The notes: generated from the sequence alone by a model not told the origin. Numbered from the stretch's first letter, positions 22,101 to 35,992 are shown. The stretch is 64,000 nucleotides of DNA from Cyanophora paradoxa (GCA_004431415.1 QPMI01000572.1:186001-250000); one strand, 5' to 3'. Program-made: numbers and translations.

Positions 22101-25100
22101 GCGGCGCGGGGCGGCGCACGGAGGATGAAGATGACGAGCGCCGCGCTGCCGACGATGATGAAGCGCTGCGTCAGCAGCTTGTTCTGCGCGCGCGGCGCGG
22201 CTAAGCTTGCAATCGAAGCAAAGTCGTATAATAGATCGGCCGCACGGCCTCGGTCTCGTCCTTGATCTGGGGCTCCGTCACCGTCGCGTTAAGGGTCCCG
22301 TAGAGGACCTAAGACCAAAGGGAGGCGCGTGAGGGCGCGCGCGGGACGGGAGGCGCGGGTTCGACTCGAGATTGGAGGGCACCGTCGCGCTCTGCGTGTC
22401 GTCCGACTCCGCGAGCAGCGCGCGCCACCGCCCGCGGCCGGGCGCGCGGGGGCCCCCGGCCTCGAGCTCGCGGAGGGACCGCGCCGCAGCCGGCGCCGCC
22501 GCCTCGCTGCGAGGGGTTGCGCCGCCGTCAAATTAAACTCATTAATATTCATCGCAGGGAGGGAGTCGAAGCGGGCGGGTCCGGCACCTGATCTCGAGGC
22601 TGGAGCCGAAGCCGCCGCCGGAGCCGAGGGCCAGCGGCTTGACCGTCGCCAGCGGGCACAGCGTGTTCGCCGGGCACTGCCCGGCGCGTCAGCTTCGCGT
22701 CAGCTTCGCGTCGGCTTTAGGAGTTCAAAAACTGAAAGGGGCGCACCGGGAGGCACTCGGTGGAGCCGTAGTCGGGCTGGTACGTCCCCGACCCGCACGG
22801 CGCGCACAGCGTCTGGTTCGCGCTCCCCCGGAACGTGCCTGGCCACGAGCGGCGGTCACACATAAATTTCGCGCAAGGGCGCGGCTGCGTGGCCGGGGGC
22901 GCATGCGCACCGGGCGGGCAGAGGGTGCACTGCGTGGAGGTCGGGTCTGAGACCGAGCCGAGGGCGCAGACGCTGCAGGCCAGGGCGGCCAGCGTGCTCG
23001 AGACGCTGCGCCCCCCCGAGTCGGCTGGGCAAGCGCGCGCCGGCGGCGAAGAAGGGGAGGGGGGACCTGTTGACGGGGCACGTGGCGCAGGCGGTAGAGT
23101 TGCCGGGAAGGTACTGGCCTGCACTCGCGATCGCCGGTCAGAGTTTAGTACGTCGAACGGCACCTGGGGCGTAGGTGCAAGTCTTGCCTGGAGCGCAGGG
23201 CGTGCACGCCGTCCTCTGCCCGTTGCTCACGTGGCCGGGCGGGCACGCGCTGCGCCCCTCTCAGAGATCTAGAGGCGGCGCGGCAGAGTCGGGCGGGGCG
23301 GGGCGACCTGCAGAAGGGGGTAGAGAGGCGCTCCGCGAAGCTGCCGTCGGGGCACGCCTCGCAGGCGGAGCCGTCCGCGGAGGGCGCCCGCCCCGCCGGG
23401 CACTCTGATAGAAGGTCAAGCGCGGCTGGACGACGCCCTGGGCGCGGGCGGGCGGGCGGGCGGGCGGGCGCGCACCGGTGCAGCTGAGCCCGTCCTCGCG
23501 CGAGATGGTGCCGGGGGCGCACGGCGTGCACGCGCCGGCGCCGAACCGGCTGTTGAACGTCCCCTGCGCCCCTTGGATTTCAGCGCGCGCGAGTGGCGTG
23601 CGAGCGCCGCTCACTAAACCGGCTCACCGACGGGCACTTGTCGCAGGCGCTCATGTCCGCGGCGCGGTAGAAGGAGACGGGGCACGGGTCGCAGGAGCGC
23701 CGGTCCAGGGACGCCGTCTGCCCGAAGATACTTAATATAAGCTTAAGCTTGTAACTGTACTTGTACTATACGAGCTAGTACTACGTATACTACGGTGCTA
23801 TAGCTAGTACCGCGAGGCCTAGGCCTAGCTATAGGGCTCGAAGTTGTGGGGGTCAGGGCGAGAGAAATCGGGACCCGAGAAACGCATCGGGAGCACCGTT
23901 CCAGCAGGGCAGGCCTGTGGCGAGTTTCGAAGGTCACATTTCGATACTTTCAAATTGCAATTGCAACGCGAAATTTAAAGATGGTTCCGCACCGTGCAGT
24001 TGCCGGCCATGCCGGTGCGGTCCGCGTACGTGTTCTCGGGGCACCGCTGGCAGGCCGCGGACCCGTCGGGCATGTACGTCCCCTCGCTGCGACGCGGGCG
24101 CCGCCTCGATCAGCGCCGCGATGAACGATTCCTGAAAGGGACGACAGAAAGCGAACCTGCAGCCGATGCACGACCGCGCGTCTTCGCTCGCGGTGTCTGC
24201 GCCGATAGCCAAACGTTAAGAGAAAGGCCAAAATGTTCCGCAGAGCGAGCCGCACATCCGAGGGGGCAGCGCGAGCAGTTCCGCTGCCCAGCCAGAGAGT
24301 ACGTGCCGGAAGGGCACTGCGAAACGGAAGCGATCATAGGATGAACGGCAATGAAAATAACGAACAGGTGTCGACGTAAGCAGAACGCAGCGCACGGCGG
24401 AGCAGTACGGAAGGCCAACTGGCTGGAAGGTGCCCGCGGGGCTGCACGAGACAAAACAGATAAAAAACCTTAGCAATTTCCGACAATTTAGAAGGCCGCA
24501 CCACCCCTCGCAGCCGGTCCCGTCCGTCGTGATGGTGCCGTCGGGGCACTTGGAGCACCCTCCGACGGCGCCTGCCGCGCCGCGAAATCGGATATCGGTG
24601 GCGCGCAGAGGGTCGAATTCGAGGAGTCGGCTCGGGGCGCGCGCGCGGACCGCCGGTGGAGAACTCGAACGGGGGGCACTTGAGGCAGATGGCGATGCCG
24701 GCCTGGCCCACGTGGAGGTACTCGCTCGCTGCGCGTCGTCGTCGGCGATGGCGCCGTCGTCGACGGCGCGGCCGGCGCGGGCGATCGCGAACCGGGGCAG
24801 GTGAGGCAGGGGGAGGTCCAGCCGAGGGTCGGCGTGTACGAGTTGTTCGCGCTGCGCTGTCTGGTGAGACGAAGCCGAAGGCACCCGGACCCGCGCGGCC
24901 GCCGACGCGGCGGACCAGGGCCGGCAGCCGGCGCCGGCGTCGACGCCGAAGGTGTTCTGCGGGCAGCTCGTGCACGCGCTCGCGCCCGGCTCAGAGTACG
25001 TCCCTTTCCTGCGCGCCGAAGCGCATCGATGCTGTCAGGCGCCGAATACTTCGATCGCCCGCGCTAGGGGCGGCGTGGGCGCGCGCGCGGGCGCACGGGC

Positions 25101-28100
25101 AGGGGCTGCAGGCCGTCGCGCCCCCCTCGGCGAACGTGTTGGCGCCGCAGACGGCCGCCTCCGTGATGTTGACGAGCCTGCTTCGGGATGAGAGGGGCTC
25201 GCCGAGGATTTCGAAGACATCGATGGCCAGCTCACCCGGTGCGGTTACTGGAGTAGCCCGGGGCGAGGCCGACGCAGGCGCCGTCGGCGTGCCAGTAGAG
25301 GGTCCCCGCCGGGCAGTCCGTCCGCACCGCCAGCACCTCCGGCCTGCGAAACATTCAGCGAAGAACCGAAGAGTTGCCGGGTTTGCGCTTCATCCTAAGC
25401 TAAGGCCGGCATGCGCTTCATCTGGAGCTGAAGGCTCGCTTTATCTTTATCTTCATATTCAGCCAAGGTGTTGCCGGGCCGGCTAGCGCTCCATCTCAGC
25501 GCACGGTTTGGTGGTGTAGAAGAAGAGCCGCCGCCCGAGCGCCGCGTTCGCCGTCGCGTTGGAGCCCTCCTCGGGGGCCAGCACGCCGCTGAAAGAGGAA
25601 GTTGAGCGAATTCGGAGCAAATGTGTACGCCGCCAAAGCGAATCGAGAGCGGCGTCGACGTCACGGGGCATGCGCACCGGACGCCGGTCGTGAAGCCGTT
25701 GACGACGACGACGGGCCCCATGGCGGCGGCCTCCGCGCCGAAGACCTTGAGCAGCTGCGCGCCCTTCACGAACGGCCCCGAGAAGTCCACCTGGCGAGCG
25801 GTCAGGCCGGCGCTCGCGTGCACGCGCGCGGAAATTGGCGCAATTTCCGCGCGGCGCGCGCTAGACGTGCCTTGCGGCCGACGACGTCCGGGTCAACCGT
25901 GTCGCCCGCCAGCCTGCAGGCGAGGAACGTGACTTTATGGATGCCACAAGCTCGAGCAGACGCGGGACGCCGTCGCTGCACGCGAACGCAGACGCACCCG
26001 GGGCCGTCCGGCGCCTCCATGATCTCCCTCGCGATGAACAACGCCCCACCCTGCGCCGCTCGGCTTTAATTTCCGATCGACGTGATATGATCCCGAACGC
26101 ACCTGGAGAGCCGCAGCCCCGACGCTGTACCATCTGCGGCGCGACGGGCTCCACCCCGCGGCCTCGGTCATGTTCAGCCGGTCAACGATCTCGCCGCCGA
26201 TCGCGCTCCGCTCCCCCTCACCGCCGCCCGGATCCGCGGGTCTTCTGCGCGTCATCGTGATCAGAGGCGGATCGCACAGCTAGAGGCGCGGCGGAGCCGA
26301 AGGTCCCACCGGAAGCGGACGACGACGTCGCCGACGACGTAGAAGCCGAAGCGGGCGCCGTCCACGAACCGGCCCTCCAGCGCGCCGTAGCCGGCCGACC
26401 TGCCCGGCAGACACGTCAGAGCCGAAAGTTTCTTAGAGACGGCGCCGACGGCTTGAAGGGCGGGCACCCGTAGCGGGGGACGGCGTTGACGGCGACGAAC
26501 TGGTCGTCGAGGTGGAGGGCGGCGCTGTGGACGACGTCGGCGGCGTCGAGCACGGGCCGGCCCCGGTCCTTGACGTCCAGCGTGGCCGGCGGGTGCACGA
26601 GCCACGCGAGCCGCAGCGTGAGGTGGTGGACGGCGCCGGCCAGCGGGATGTCGCTCCGGCGGGCGGGGTCCGAGAGCAGCGGCAGCTCGGCCGGCGCCAC
26701 GCCGAGCGCGGCGGCGCCCGGGAAGAGCGGGAAGCGGACGATCCCGGCGACGCGGAGCGGCGACGACGGGTCGCTCACGTTGACGCGCGGCCCCGCCACG
26801 AGGGTCTGCACGGTCGGCACGGGCGGGTACGAGACGGCCCAGTACTTGAAGAGGCCGCTGGGGTACATGGGGAAGGGGTTGGTGGAGTAGCCGGGGGGTA
26901 CGAGGTGCCCGAACTTGACGAGCACGTTGCCGAAGAAGGCGAGCGAGTCGCTGAAGGCGTCCAGCGGGAGCGGGAGCGACCCGGAGCCCGGGCAGTAGCG
27001 CAGGCTGTACGTCGGGAGGTACCAGTGGGCGCGGTCCACGAACTCTGCGTCTGCCATGGCCGGCTGCAGCTGCAGCGCGGACCGCCGGTGCCTCTGGGTT
27101 TTGCGCTGGACCGATCCCGGCGTCGGGGCCGGGGCCCGCGGGGGGCTGACGATCGCGTTCGCCCTGAACGTCGCAGGGGGCCACCCGGTGGGCTGAACGT
27201 AAGTCGGCTGCGCGCCGTGGCTCACGACGCTGCGAACGAACGATCGCGAGCGGCGCGGGCCGTGAGGGACGGCCAGGGGGAAAGGGGGGGGGGGGGGGGG
27301 GGGTAAGGGGGAGGGGGTGGGGTGGGGGCGGGGGAAGGGGCGCACGCGATGCACGACCTCCAGTCGCTACCGTAGCCGAAACGCGCCGACTGGATCATGT
27401 CTCCGTATGCGGAAACCTGCCCGTTGCCGTTCGTAGAGTCGACGATCAACCCCGCTGCGCGCGTGCCACCGAGTTGCGTCAGCGGCGTCAGCGGTGAAGG
27501 AAAGGGGGGTGCGGAGCAAGCGGACTCGAGGGGTCAAGCAGCATGTGTTGAGCTGCGGCCGGACGCAGAGCCGCGTCAGCTGCTGTGTCGGTCATCTCTC
27601 GAAGGGTTCGGCCGCACCGTTCTTGGGGATGAGGAGGAGGTGGGTGTAGCAGCCGGCAATGGCGTGCTCGACGGCGCCCAGCGGCGCGTCTTGGGCGACT
27701 TGGACCCACTGGAGCGGCGCGGTAGACGCGAGGTCGACGAAGCTGGCGGGCGCGCGCGGTTTGCGGTCAGTGGCGCGGCACGCGGGGCCGCATAGAGGGC
27801 GGGCGAGAGTGCGCACAGGATGGTCGTGATCGCCGCAGTCACGGTCCCGGCGAATTGAACGTTCATCTTATTCGCGGACGGGAACGAGAGGTACCACCGG
27901 GATCCTGATATCGATCATGGTCAAGAAAACCCCATGGCCATGGCGGCAAAAGAGGTTTGTTTCTAGATCTGGCCTTCCCCAGATCCAGAGAGGCGCACCG
28001 ATGCGGGCGCAGGAGATGTCGGGGCCCCCGTAGGGGAGCGTCAGGTCCGGGACGGCGATCCACTGGCTGCCGTCGAACCTGCCCCGAACGCGCCCATCAG

Positions 28101-31100
28101 AAATTTGAGCGGAAGGCAACGGCCGCAAAATCTAGAGCGCCCACCGCTGCATGTCTGCGCCGCCGAAGGACGAGGTCGTGCCCGTCGTCACGTAGACTTG
28201 CCCCGCGTGGACCGTCATGCCTGAGCCAAAGAGGGTCGGGCGCATCCGAGAGGAAGCGGTCGAGGCGGGGCGCCGGCGCGGGCGCGCACAGTGCATCCAG
28301 CGGGCCTCGGGGAGGGGCGGGAGGTCCTCGCGGGCGCTCAGGCCGACGTCGAAGCGGTAGAAGTCGGTGACGCCAGCTAAACTCGACGAAGAGCCCGCCG
28401 CCGGATCCGGCCCGTAGCCCCCCGAGCAGTAGATGTACCCCGCCGGGTTCTCGTCCCACGCGCACGCGAGCAGAAGCACGGCCGAAGGCAACGTCGCCGG
28501 GGCGACGCTCCAGACGTTCGAGTCTGCCATGCGTGCGCGTTGGCAGCCAGCCGCCGGTGGGTTGGCGGCCGCGGCCGACGCCGCCGACAATAGCCGGAGC
28601 GCCCCGGGCCGCACGTACCAATGTCGTAGACGATCACGGACGGGTGGTACGCGTCGAAGGCGGAGCCGTAGCTCCCGTCGAACCCCCCGAACACAGCGTA
28701 CTTCAGGCCCGAGGACGTGTTGAAGAGGGCGGCGCCCGGCGCCTCGCGGCCTGCCAGGCCGAGCTGCGAACCCGCCGACTGCGCATCGCGCGGCGGTGAG
28801 GCGGCGTGCGCGCGCGCGGTGTCGGTGCGCCTGGGGAGGCGCGATCGCGATCACGGGCGCACGGTGGGCACGGCAGGGGCGTCCGCTTGCGCCAGCATCG
28901 GCACGTTGTAAGCTGGAGAGGGCGCGCCGTCAGGGTGCGCGTTCGGGCAGAGGGGTGGCGGGGGCCGCCGCACTCAGGCTGCTCTGCGGCGGGAGGTCGC
29001 AGCCCGTCCCGCACGTGGCTTCCGCGTACTGGGTCCCCCCGCTGGGCGGGCGGCGCCGTCGACGTCAGGCGAGCGCTGCGGGGGAGATCTAGAGGCGGGC
29101 GGCAGCGGGGCGCGCACTAGCAGCCGCGGTAGCACTCCTCGATGAGCGCGCAGCGCTGCAGCTCGAGGCAGCAGCAGTACGGCGTCTGCAGCATCAGATA
29201 CTGCGGGTCGCTCCGACGGTCAGCTCGGGGCGGCCCCGCGCGCGGGCGTTGCAATTGGAAGCTCAAGAGGTCTCGATGATATCTAATTGTAATCTCGGCG
29301 GCGGGGCGGGGCGGGGCGGGGCGCGCACGTCGGTGTTGGCGACGTAGGGGTCGTAGTTGGTGCCGAGGGAGGACGTCGAGGAGGGCGAACCTTCGTCCAG
29401 CCCCGTGAACACGCTCCCGCCCTCCTCCTGCCGCGCCGCTGCGTCAGGGGCGCGGGCTGCTGGGCCGAGCGCGCGCTGAGCTGGTCGTATGCCAAGCTTA
29501 AGCTATGCCAAGTTGGGCTCTTTCCAGGTGGGGAGGGCGGGGCGCGGGGCGGACGGAGAGGCCGAGGGTGACGAGGGATGTGGGGCTGGAGACGCCCCCG
29601 CAGGTGCCCCCGCCCATCGACGTCCCGAAGCACGACGACGAGGACGTCAGCCCCGCCCCTGCGTCCGCGCCAGCTAGCTCAGTGCTAGCTCGCGACGCGG
29701 TTCGGTTTGGATTGTAAGGCGCGGCGCGCCGGAGGAGTAGTACTGGAAGGCGTCGAAGGAGGGCGGCGGGGTCGCCAGCGGCTCGTCCAGCAGCGCCGCG
29801 GAGCCTCCGCCGGCACCGGCGCCTCCGCCGCCGACGGCGGTGAGGTCCTCTCCGGAGAGGGACGCCCCCGCGGCGGCGCCCTGCCCCGTGTACAGCAGCC
29901 GGATCGTCGAAGCGAGGCCGTAGTCCAGCGCCTCCGGCCTGCACAAAATCAGAAAACGATAAGAAGGAGAAGCAGGAGAGGAGGAAAAAAGCCTAGGAGG
30001 AGGGAGGGGCACCGGAGGCCGCGGAGGCGGGCGGCGACGTCGAGGACGGCGGCCTCGGGCAGGTCGCTCGCCGCCTCGGCCCGCGGGCAGCCCGTGTCCA
30101 CGTTCAGGCACGACGGCCGCGCCAGCTATGCGAGGGCGAGGCGAGGCGTCAACGCGGCTTTGGACGTCCCCGGGGACGCTTTTTGTTCGGACCTTGGAGG
30201 AGTAGAGGGCCATGCCGCGCCCCTCGAAGGCGAAGTACTGCACGTCGTACCCCTCCAGCGAGCCCCCTGCCGGGCGCCCCACCTCAGGAGAGGGGCCTCG
30301 GCTCGAGGCTGGAGGCGGGCGGGGGCACCCGGGGAGGCCTGGCCGCTCAAGGATTCGACGACGTAGTCCTCCTCAAAGGAGCAGCCGATGCCGCCCAGCG
30401 TCAGCTGGTACAGCGCCTTCCGCTGGTACGTCTCCCACTGCGCGGCCGGGCGAGCTTTAGATTCAGCTTTAGATTCGGGGCCCGGCTGGGGCCGAACCTT
30501 GGAGAAGGAGGAGCCGCGGGGCGGGGGCTTGGCGTCCGACACCCCGAAGATCCCCGACGCCGATGCCTGCGGTCAGAGGTTAGAGGTCTGAAGGGAGAGG
30601 GGGCCGGGCGGGGCGCGCCTGGCGCAGGAGGTCCGCGTGCAGCACGCACGGGAGCCAGCCGTAGCGCGTCTGCGGCGTCGACGGGAGTCAAAGGAGAGGA
30701 GCGAAGGCGCTGGCCTGGGGAGAGCGAAGGAGCCGGGGCGGGGCGGGCCTTGCGGCGGTTGGTGTAGAAGTGGGCGAAGTAGAGGTTCGAGAAGAGGGCC
30801 GTCGCCCCGATGTTCCGCACCTGCCGGGGCCGGAGTCAGTTCAGGCTTAGGCTAGCTGAGGCTAATTTATAAGCTGGGGGCGCGCGCCCGGCCGGTGAAG
30901 GCGGTGGATGCGAGGATGACGCGCTGGGCCTGCTGGAGCGCCAGCTCCCGGCTGTACCGCACGGGGCCCGTCCCGTTCTCCGCCCGGTAGTACCCCGACA
31001 GGCTCGGGTCCATCAGCACCTCCGCGAAGTCCATCGCCCCTGGCGGGGGGAAAGGGGGTGGGGGGTACAGCGTCACGTTCCGAGGGCGAAGGGGGGGAGA

Positions 31101-32750
31101 GCGAGAGGGGGTACCGCCCATGAGGTCGCGGTAGGCGACGCCGGCCACGCGGGCGAAGCCGGCGGCGATGGCGTCCTCTGCGCTCGGGCCGCCCGAGTCC
31201 GCCGAGAGCCGCCGCCGCCGGGCCGGGCCCTTCCCCGCCGCGGTCTGGGGTACGCGGTGAGGAGGGGGCGATCTCGGCGCGAAGGGGGGTACGCGGCACC
31301 GCCAGGCGCTCCCGGAGCGACGCCTGGTTCTCGTTCTTGATCGCGAGGTACGCCTGCGAAGGGTTGGGCCGGGCCCCCGACGGGGTGGGAGGGGTACGGG
31401 GTTGCCTGGACGACTGAATCGTCGAGACCCGTAACGAGGTCCCCCTGGAGGAGCGCCTGTACCCCCGCCAGCAGCCGGACCTGAGGGAGCGTGGGCGGAG
31501 AAGAGACGACAGAAAATGTCGGGGGCAATCGCGAGGGAGGAGGAGAGGGAGGGGGGGGGCACGTTGCTTGTGAGGTTCTGAAGGAGTTCGGGGTACGCGC
31601 TGAGGTAAGCTGTCTCCTCTGGTCCAAAGAATTGCGGGAGGGGGTACGCGATCCGCCTCGTGGCGCCTGACGGGGGTGCGGCTCGGCAGGGAAGAGAGAC
31701 GCACCCCCCGCGGATCCGGAGGGGTACGCACCGGCGCTGGAGATGATGGTGACGTCGGGGGGTATGGGAAGGCCGATGTCCTGCATCCAGTGGAAGCTCA
31801 CCGGCCGCAGCGCGTCGAGGTCCACCTCGCTGCGCCGCGCCGCTCGATCGGGGGGTACCGTGAATGGACTTGGGGGGGTACCTGACGAAGAACTTGCCCG
31901 TCGCCTCCCGCCCAATGAACATCGCGCGATTGCCCGCGAGCCCGGCGATCTGGGACGGGCGCACGGCGTCGGCCGCACCCCCGTCGGCAACCGGCGTACC
32001 CCGGCGGACCTTGGGGTACGAGGGCATGAGCGCCGCAACCATGATCTCGGTCGTCGGCGCCGTCTGCAGCGTGAACTTGCTCGCCGCGGAGGAGGAGGAG
32101 GCGCCGTGCGCCGCCCCGTCCGCCGCCTGCGCGGCGCCTGCACGGGCGAGGCCGCTCGTGATCAGCCTCGCGCGCTGGGGCGGAGCGGGGCCGGCCGCGG
32201 GCGCAGGGGCCGCACTGATGACGTCCTGCACGGAGAGCGTGCGCCGCCCGCGCGCCGCGCCGACGTCGGACGGAGAGAGCGCGAGGAGGACCAGAAAGAT
32301 GCCCCGCAGGAGCGGCAAGCCGCCCGCTGCGCCGCCGGCGCCGCCGGCCTTCCTCCGACGGGCCTGCGGCACGCGGTGAGCCGAGCTGTGGCGCGGCTGC
32401 ACTCTCAACAGCGAACGGAGCACCGCGGGGCGCCGGCCCGGCCCAGGCGTGTGTGCCGAAGGCGCGTGGCCATGGCCGTGCGCGATGGGAGCGGTCGCCG
32501 CGGCGGATGCGAGGCCGCGCCGCGCAGGAAGCCCTCGATTCCAACTCGGCGTATGCGAATACGCAAGCGCCGCTCGCTCCGGCAGGCTGCTGTTTGCGAA
32601 CACTTGCGGGGACCGGGGGTGTTCGGAGGAGATGCAGCGGCTGGACCGACGGGGAGAGCGTCGGGCTCGGGAAGAGCACGGCGTAATGGCGCCTGGGCAG
32701 CGATGTGCATCGCCGGGCGCCCGGCAGGCCGGCTCGTGCCACGTTGACAT
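19177..32750 (-). CDS. Giant membrane protein: kelch-like repeats, GCC2/GCC3-type cysteine-rich modules, several TM helices
   Basis: Dozens of short exons read in compatible phase from ~32400 down to TGA at 19177. Order from the N-terminus: hydrophobic signal-like segment (GIFLVLLALSPSDVG, 32262-32321); a luminal region without known domain (to ~29100); kelch-like beta-propeller (27850-28760, YAVFGGFDGSYGSAFD, YIYCSGGYGPDP); a ~280-residue block (27060-26420) with N-glycosylation-type NVSDPS; repeated cysteine modules (25000-22700: CPSGTYSLAGQRNCSRCPLG, CSKCPDGTITTDGTGC, CAPCGSGTYQPDYGSTEC) typical of GCC2/GCC3 (ephrin-receptor-like); TM helices at 22118-22170, ~22000-22050, ~21730-21800 and ~19990-20085; and a Gly/Ala/Pro-rich cytoplasmic tail to 19177. 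Likely a cell-surface adhesion or receptor protein. Several introns have GC donors (RRK|GCCCGCC near 30746). The start is uncertain: ATG at 32750 (MSTWHEP) is in frame with the signal-like segment, but an intron may intervene. It could be two genes. Confidence 0.7.
20841..20962. repeat. 11-bp tandem repeat in an intron of the giant gene
   Basis: TTCTTCTTAGC repeats about ten times with minor variants. In the sense strand of the gene it reads GCTAAGAAGAA, so it is purine-rich and does not form a polypyrimidine tract. Confidence 0.85.
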
Positions 32751-33249
32751 CGCGCCCAGCGCAGCCCTCCGAGTCAGCACGGCATCGTTGATTACGTGCT
32801 GAATCGTTCACTGAACGGAACAGCGGGTCGCGGCTACCTTATCCGCTTTGACCACAGGACCACCGGCGGCGGGGTACGCGTGCTGGCTCCGAGCTCACGC
32901 ATAGCGATCCAAGCCGTTTCCTACTCGCTGGCAGAGTCGCTGCTCCGGTTGCTGCCACGTTCTGCACCTGGACCGCAACTTGCCCACCGATTCAGCGCGG
33001 AGTCGGCAACGTGAACTCAGCTGCGCGCGCGGGTCGCGGGATCACGGGCAGTGTGGTTCAGAGGCAGCAAGCGAGTCGACCACGCCGCAAGTTGGCCCCG
33101 TACCCTTATCCGCAAGCTGGCGCCTCTAGATCTCCACGATGCAAGAAAGGTCGCGGGCCCGCGGCCGCGGGCATGCGCAGCAGGTGAGCTTAGCTGCGCG
33201 CTTTGAACGTGCCGCCGCTCGCCGCTAATGGTGTGGGCGACCAGACCGA

Positions 33250-35992
33250 ATGCGCGCCGGCCGCGGCCGCGGCCGCGGCCGCATCTGCAGCCTGAGCCTT
33301 GGCCTCTTGCCGCTCGGTGCTTTCTGGATCGGGCTCTTTGCAATTGAATTCCACATTGCCGCCGCGCAAACATTTGTCCGTCTTCCCTCGCCCCCCGCCG
33401 CGCATTCGAGCGCCGGCGCTGATTCTCGCGGCCCGCGACCGCCTCGCAGGTCCCTTGGCAGCCTCCCCCGGCCATCTTCAAGGTGAGCGCGCGCGCGGCC
33501 GCCGGCCGCGGGTGCACGCGCTCGAGCTCACGCGCGCCCTCTTCCGGATCCTTTGCGCGGCCGCCTTCAGATCGCCGGTGCGCATCGCCCCGGTCTCCGT
33601 CCCATCTCACATCTAATTGCAATCTATTTTCAGGAACAATCGAAACGGGCCTTCCTTCGGGCGCGCTGGGCGCAGGTGGGCCACGCGACCGGCGGCCGGC
33701 GAGCCCGCGGCCGACCCGCCCCCGCAGGGACGGCCACGTCGCTCGGCGACATTTACGGCCTCGTCTACTGCCCCCTCGACCGCTCCCTCTACTACACTTC
33801 CCCCTGTGCGAGAATCCCTGCCCCCCCCCCTCCTCCTCCCCCCTCTCCTCCCACCTCCCCTCCTCCTTCCCTCCCCCTCCTCCCCCCCCCCCCCCCCCCG
33901 CACTCGCATACTCCTGCCCCTCCAGTCGCTCGTCGCCCCCCTTCCCTCCCTTCCTCCATCCATTCCCCCCCCCCCCCAGGCGGACGACTTTGTTAACCCG
34001 TACCCCCCTCGCTCAGTGGACTGGAACTTCCGGCGTGTCTCGACGAGCCCCCCGTACATGATTACGGAGTACAAGACGGGCACCATGAGCGCGAAGTCGC
34101 TCGCGATCGACAAGGACTGGTACCCTTGCCCCTCCCCCCGGCCCGTGGCCCCTGCCCGGCCCGCCTGGCGGGCCGCGCCGGCGACGGCGGCCGCAGCAAC
34201 ATATACGCGACCACCGACACCGGGGGAAACCAAGTCGCCAAGGTGCCGCGAACCAAGATAGAACAGGCCTTCCCGAAACGCCCCCCGATCTATTAGGAGG
34301 GGGTACCCCATGGATCGTGACCCCGTACCCCGCTGGAACCCAATGCACCGGACCCCGCAGCCTTGTCCTGACCAGCTCCCGCCCGGCCCGCCCGCCCGCA
34401 GATCACCCCGGGCGGGACAGTGACCACAGTCGGCATGCTCCCGGCCACGGCCTACGCTCTCGCGATCGACGCGACACGCGGCAACATCGTGCGCCGCCCC
34501 TCTCGAGGCGCCCTTTCCGCGTTGCCTCGAGCCCGGAGCCCCCGTCTTACGACCAATCGCACGGCCCGTGGTCAGTGGGTCTCATTCGCGAGCACCAAAG
34601 GCCTGGGCAAGGTGCGCCGTTTTCCTCGCCGGGTTGCTCCCTCCTCGCGATCGTCCCGTGCGCGCCTGAGGCAGCGGGCGGCGCCGGCCCCCCCCCCCCC
34701 CCCCCCCCCCAAAGGTCAACATGCTCACGGGAACCTACACGGAGGCAAGCCCGCGCCCGCGCCCTTCGCCCGCGCCGGCAGGCCGGCCCGCCCTGGCGTT
34801 CTCGCTCGAACTCGGCCCCGCAGGTCATCTCGTCGACGACCGCGACGCCCAACACCGAAACAGCCGTGCGCCGCTTCCCACCCTTTTCCTTCTGCTCGCC
34901 CCTTTCTTGTTGTCGATGCGGCGCGCGCGCGCGCAGGCGCTCGCCGTAGACACGACCCGCGACCGGCTCTGGTGGATGGTGCCCGCCCGCCAGAGCGCCC
35001 CTGCCCGCGCCCGCGCCCCCCGACGTCGACCCGGCCGGCCGGCCGGCAGACCTCGCAGAAGAGCATCCACTACCTCGACCTGAAGACGGACACGGCCAAC
35101 CCCAACAGCGTCTGCACGTGCGCCCTTAAGCTTAAGCTTGCGCGCTCGCTCGCGCGCGCCATCCCCGGCGTCGTGGCTGCGGGCTGACCGTCCGCTGACG
35201 CCTCTTCGCAGGGACGGGCTCAACTGGGAGCTGAGGGACGGTCCCTGCGCGACGGCGCGCATCTACGGGCCCGGGAACATGCAGGCGCGCCCCCGCGGCC
35301 CCCCGATGGCCCCGTCTGCTCGATCTCGCGCGCGCGCGCGCGCTGATTTCGGGCTCGACTCGCATCGAAACAGTACGTCGAGGACCTCGATGCGATCATA
35401 TTCCCGGAGCAGCTCGGCGCCATGCGCGTCCTTAAGCTCAAGGTCGGCTCGGGGGCCTGCAGCTTGGATCGACGCCTGCAGCGCTAGCGGCTCTGACCGT
35501 GACCGCGACCGCGCTCCAGGAGATGGAGATCATGACCATAGCGGGCGGGAACCAGGACGCGGCCGTCACGACGAACGCGGACGGCGTCGGCACCGCTGCC
35601 CGCATCGCCCACGTCCGCCCTCTCGCTGATTCGACTGGTGCTCCTGCATCTTGAGACTGTGGCTAACCTGCCCCCGCTCGATCAGGCCCGAGCGGCCGCG
35701 TGGGACAGCGTCACGGGCGACTTGTATCTAGGCGTAGGGTACGGCGCGGGGTGGATCTTCAGGTGCGGCCGCCCGCCCCCGGGTACGGCGGGGGCTATAG
35801 AGAGGTCCAGAGCTCGAGGGCGGTTCGGATCAGAGCGCCCGCCGGCCGCGGCCGGTCGCCGCCTCTGACGGGGCCGGGGGCGGGGCGGGGGGCAGGATCA
35901 CGACGGGCACGTCGTTCCTGAAGCGGTACTCGCGCCTCGTGATCAACAGCGGCTCCGTCGCCCTCGCCAGCGGCGCCATCGTCCTCGAGTAG
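33250..35992 (+). CDS. Secreted NHL-repeat beta-propeller protein, copy A
   Basis: About a dozen exons join into NHL-type repeats: TATSLGDIYGLVYCPLDRSL, KSLAIDKDCNIYATTDTGGN, GTVTTVGMLPATAYALAIDA, ALAVDTTRDRLWWM, MTIAGGNQDAAVTTNADGVG and AAAWDSVTGDLYLGVGYGAG. This matches the NHL pattern of a Gly-rich turn, hydrophobic-Ala-hydrophobic-Asp and hydrophobic-Tyr. A candidate signal peptide (SLGLLPLGAFWIGLFAIEF, 33289 on) follows the ATG at 33250. Its junction to the first propeller exon (GHLQGTIETGLPSGALGAG) requires an unresolved intron, so the start is tentative. Introns after GTYTE (34745) and GPGNMQ (35285) begin with GC. Stop TAG at 35990-35992. Function unknown; likely extracellular binding. 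Confidence 0.75.

Noticed and set aside
32453-33020. Small + strand open frames upstream of the NHL gene
   Set aside because: They overlap the 5' exons and promoter of the giant - gene, and the corresponding frames are not kept in the duplicated copy.
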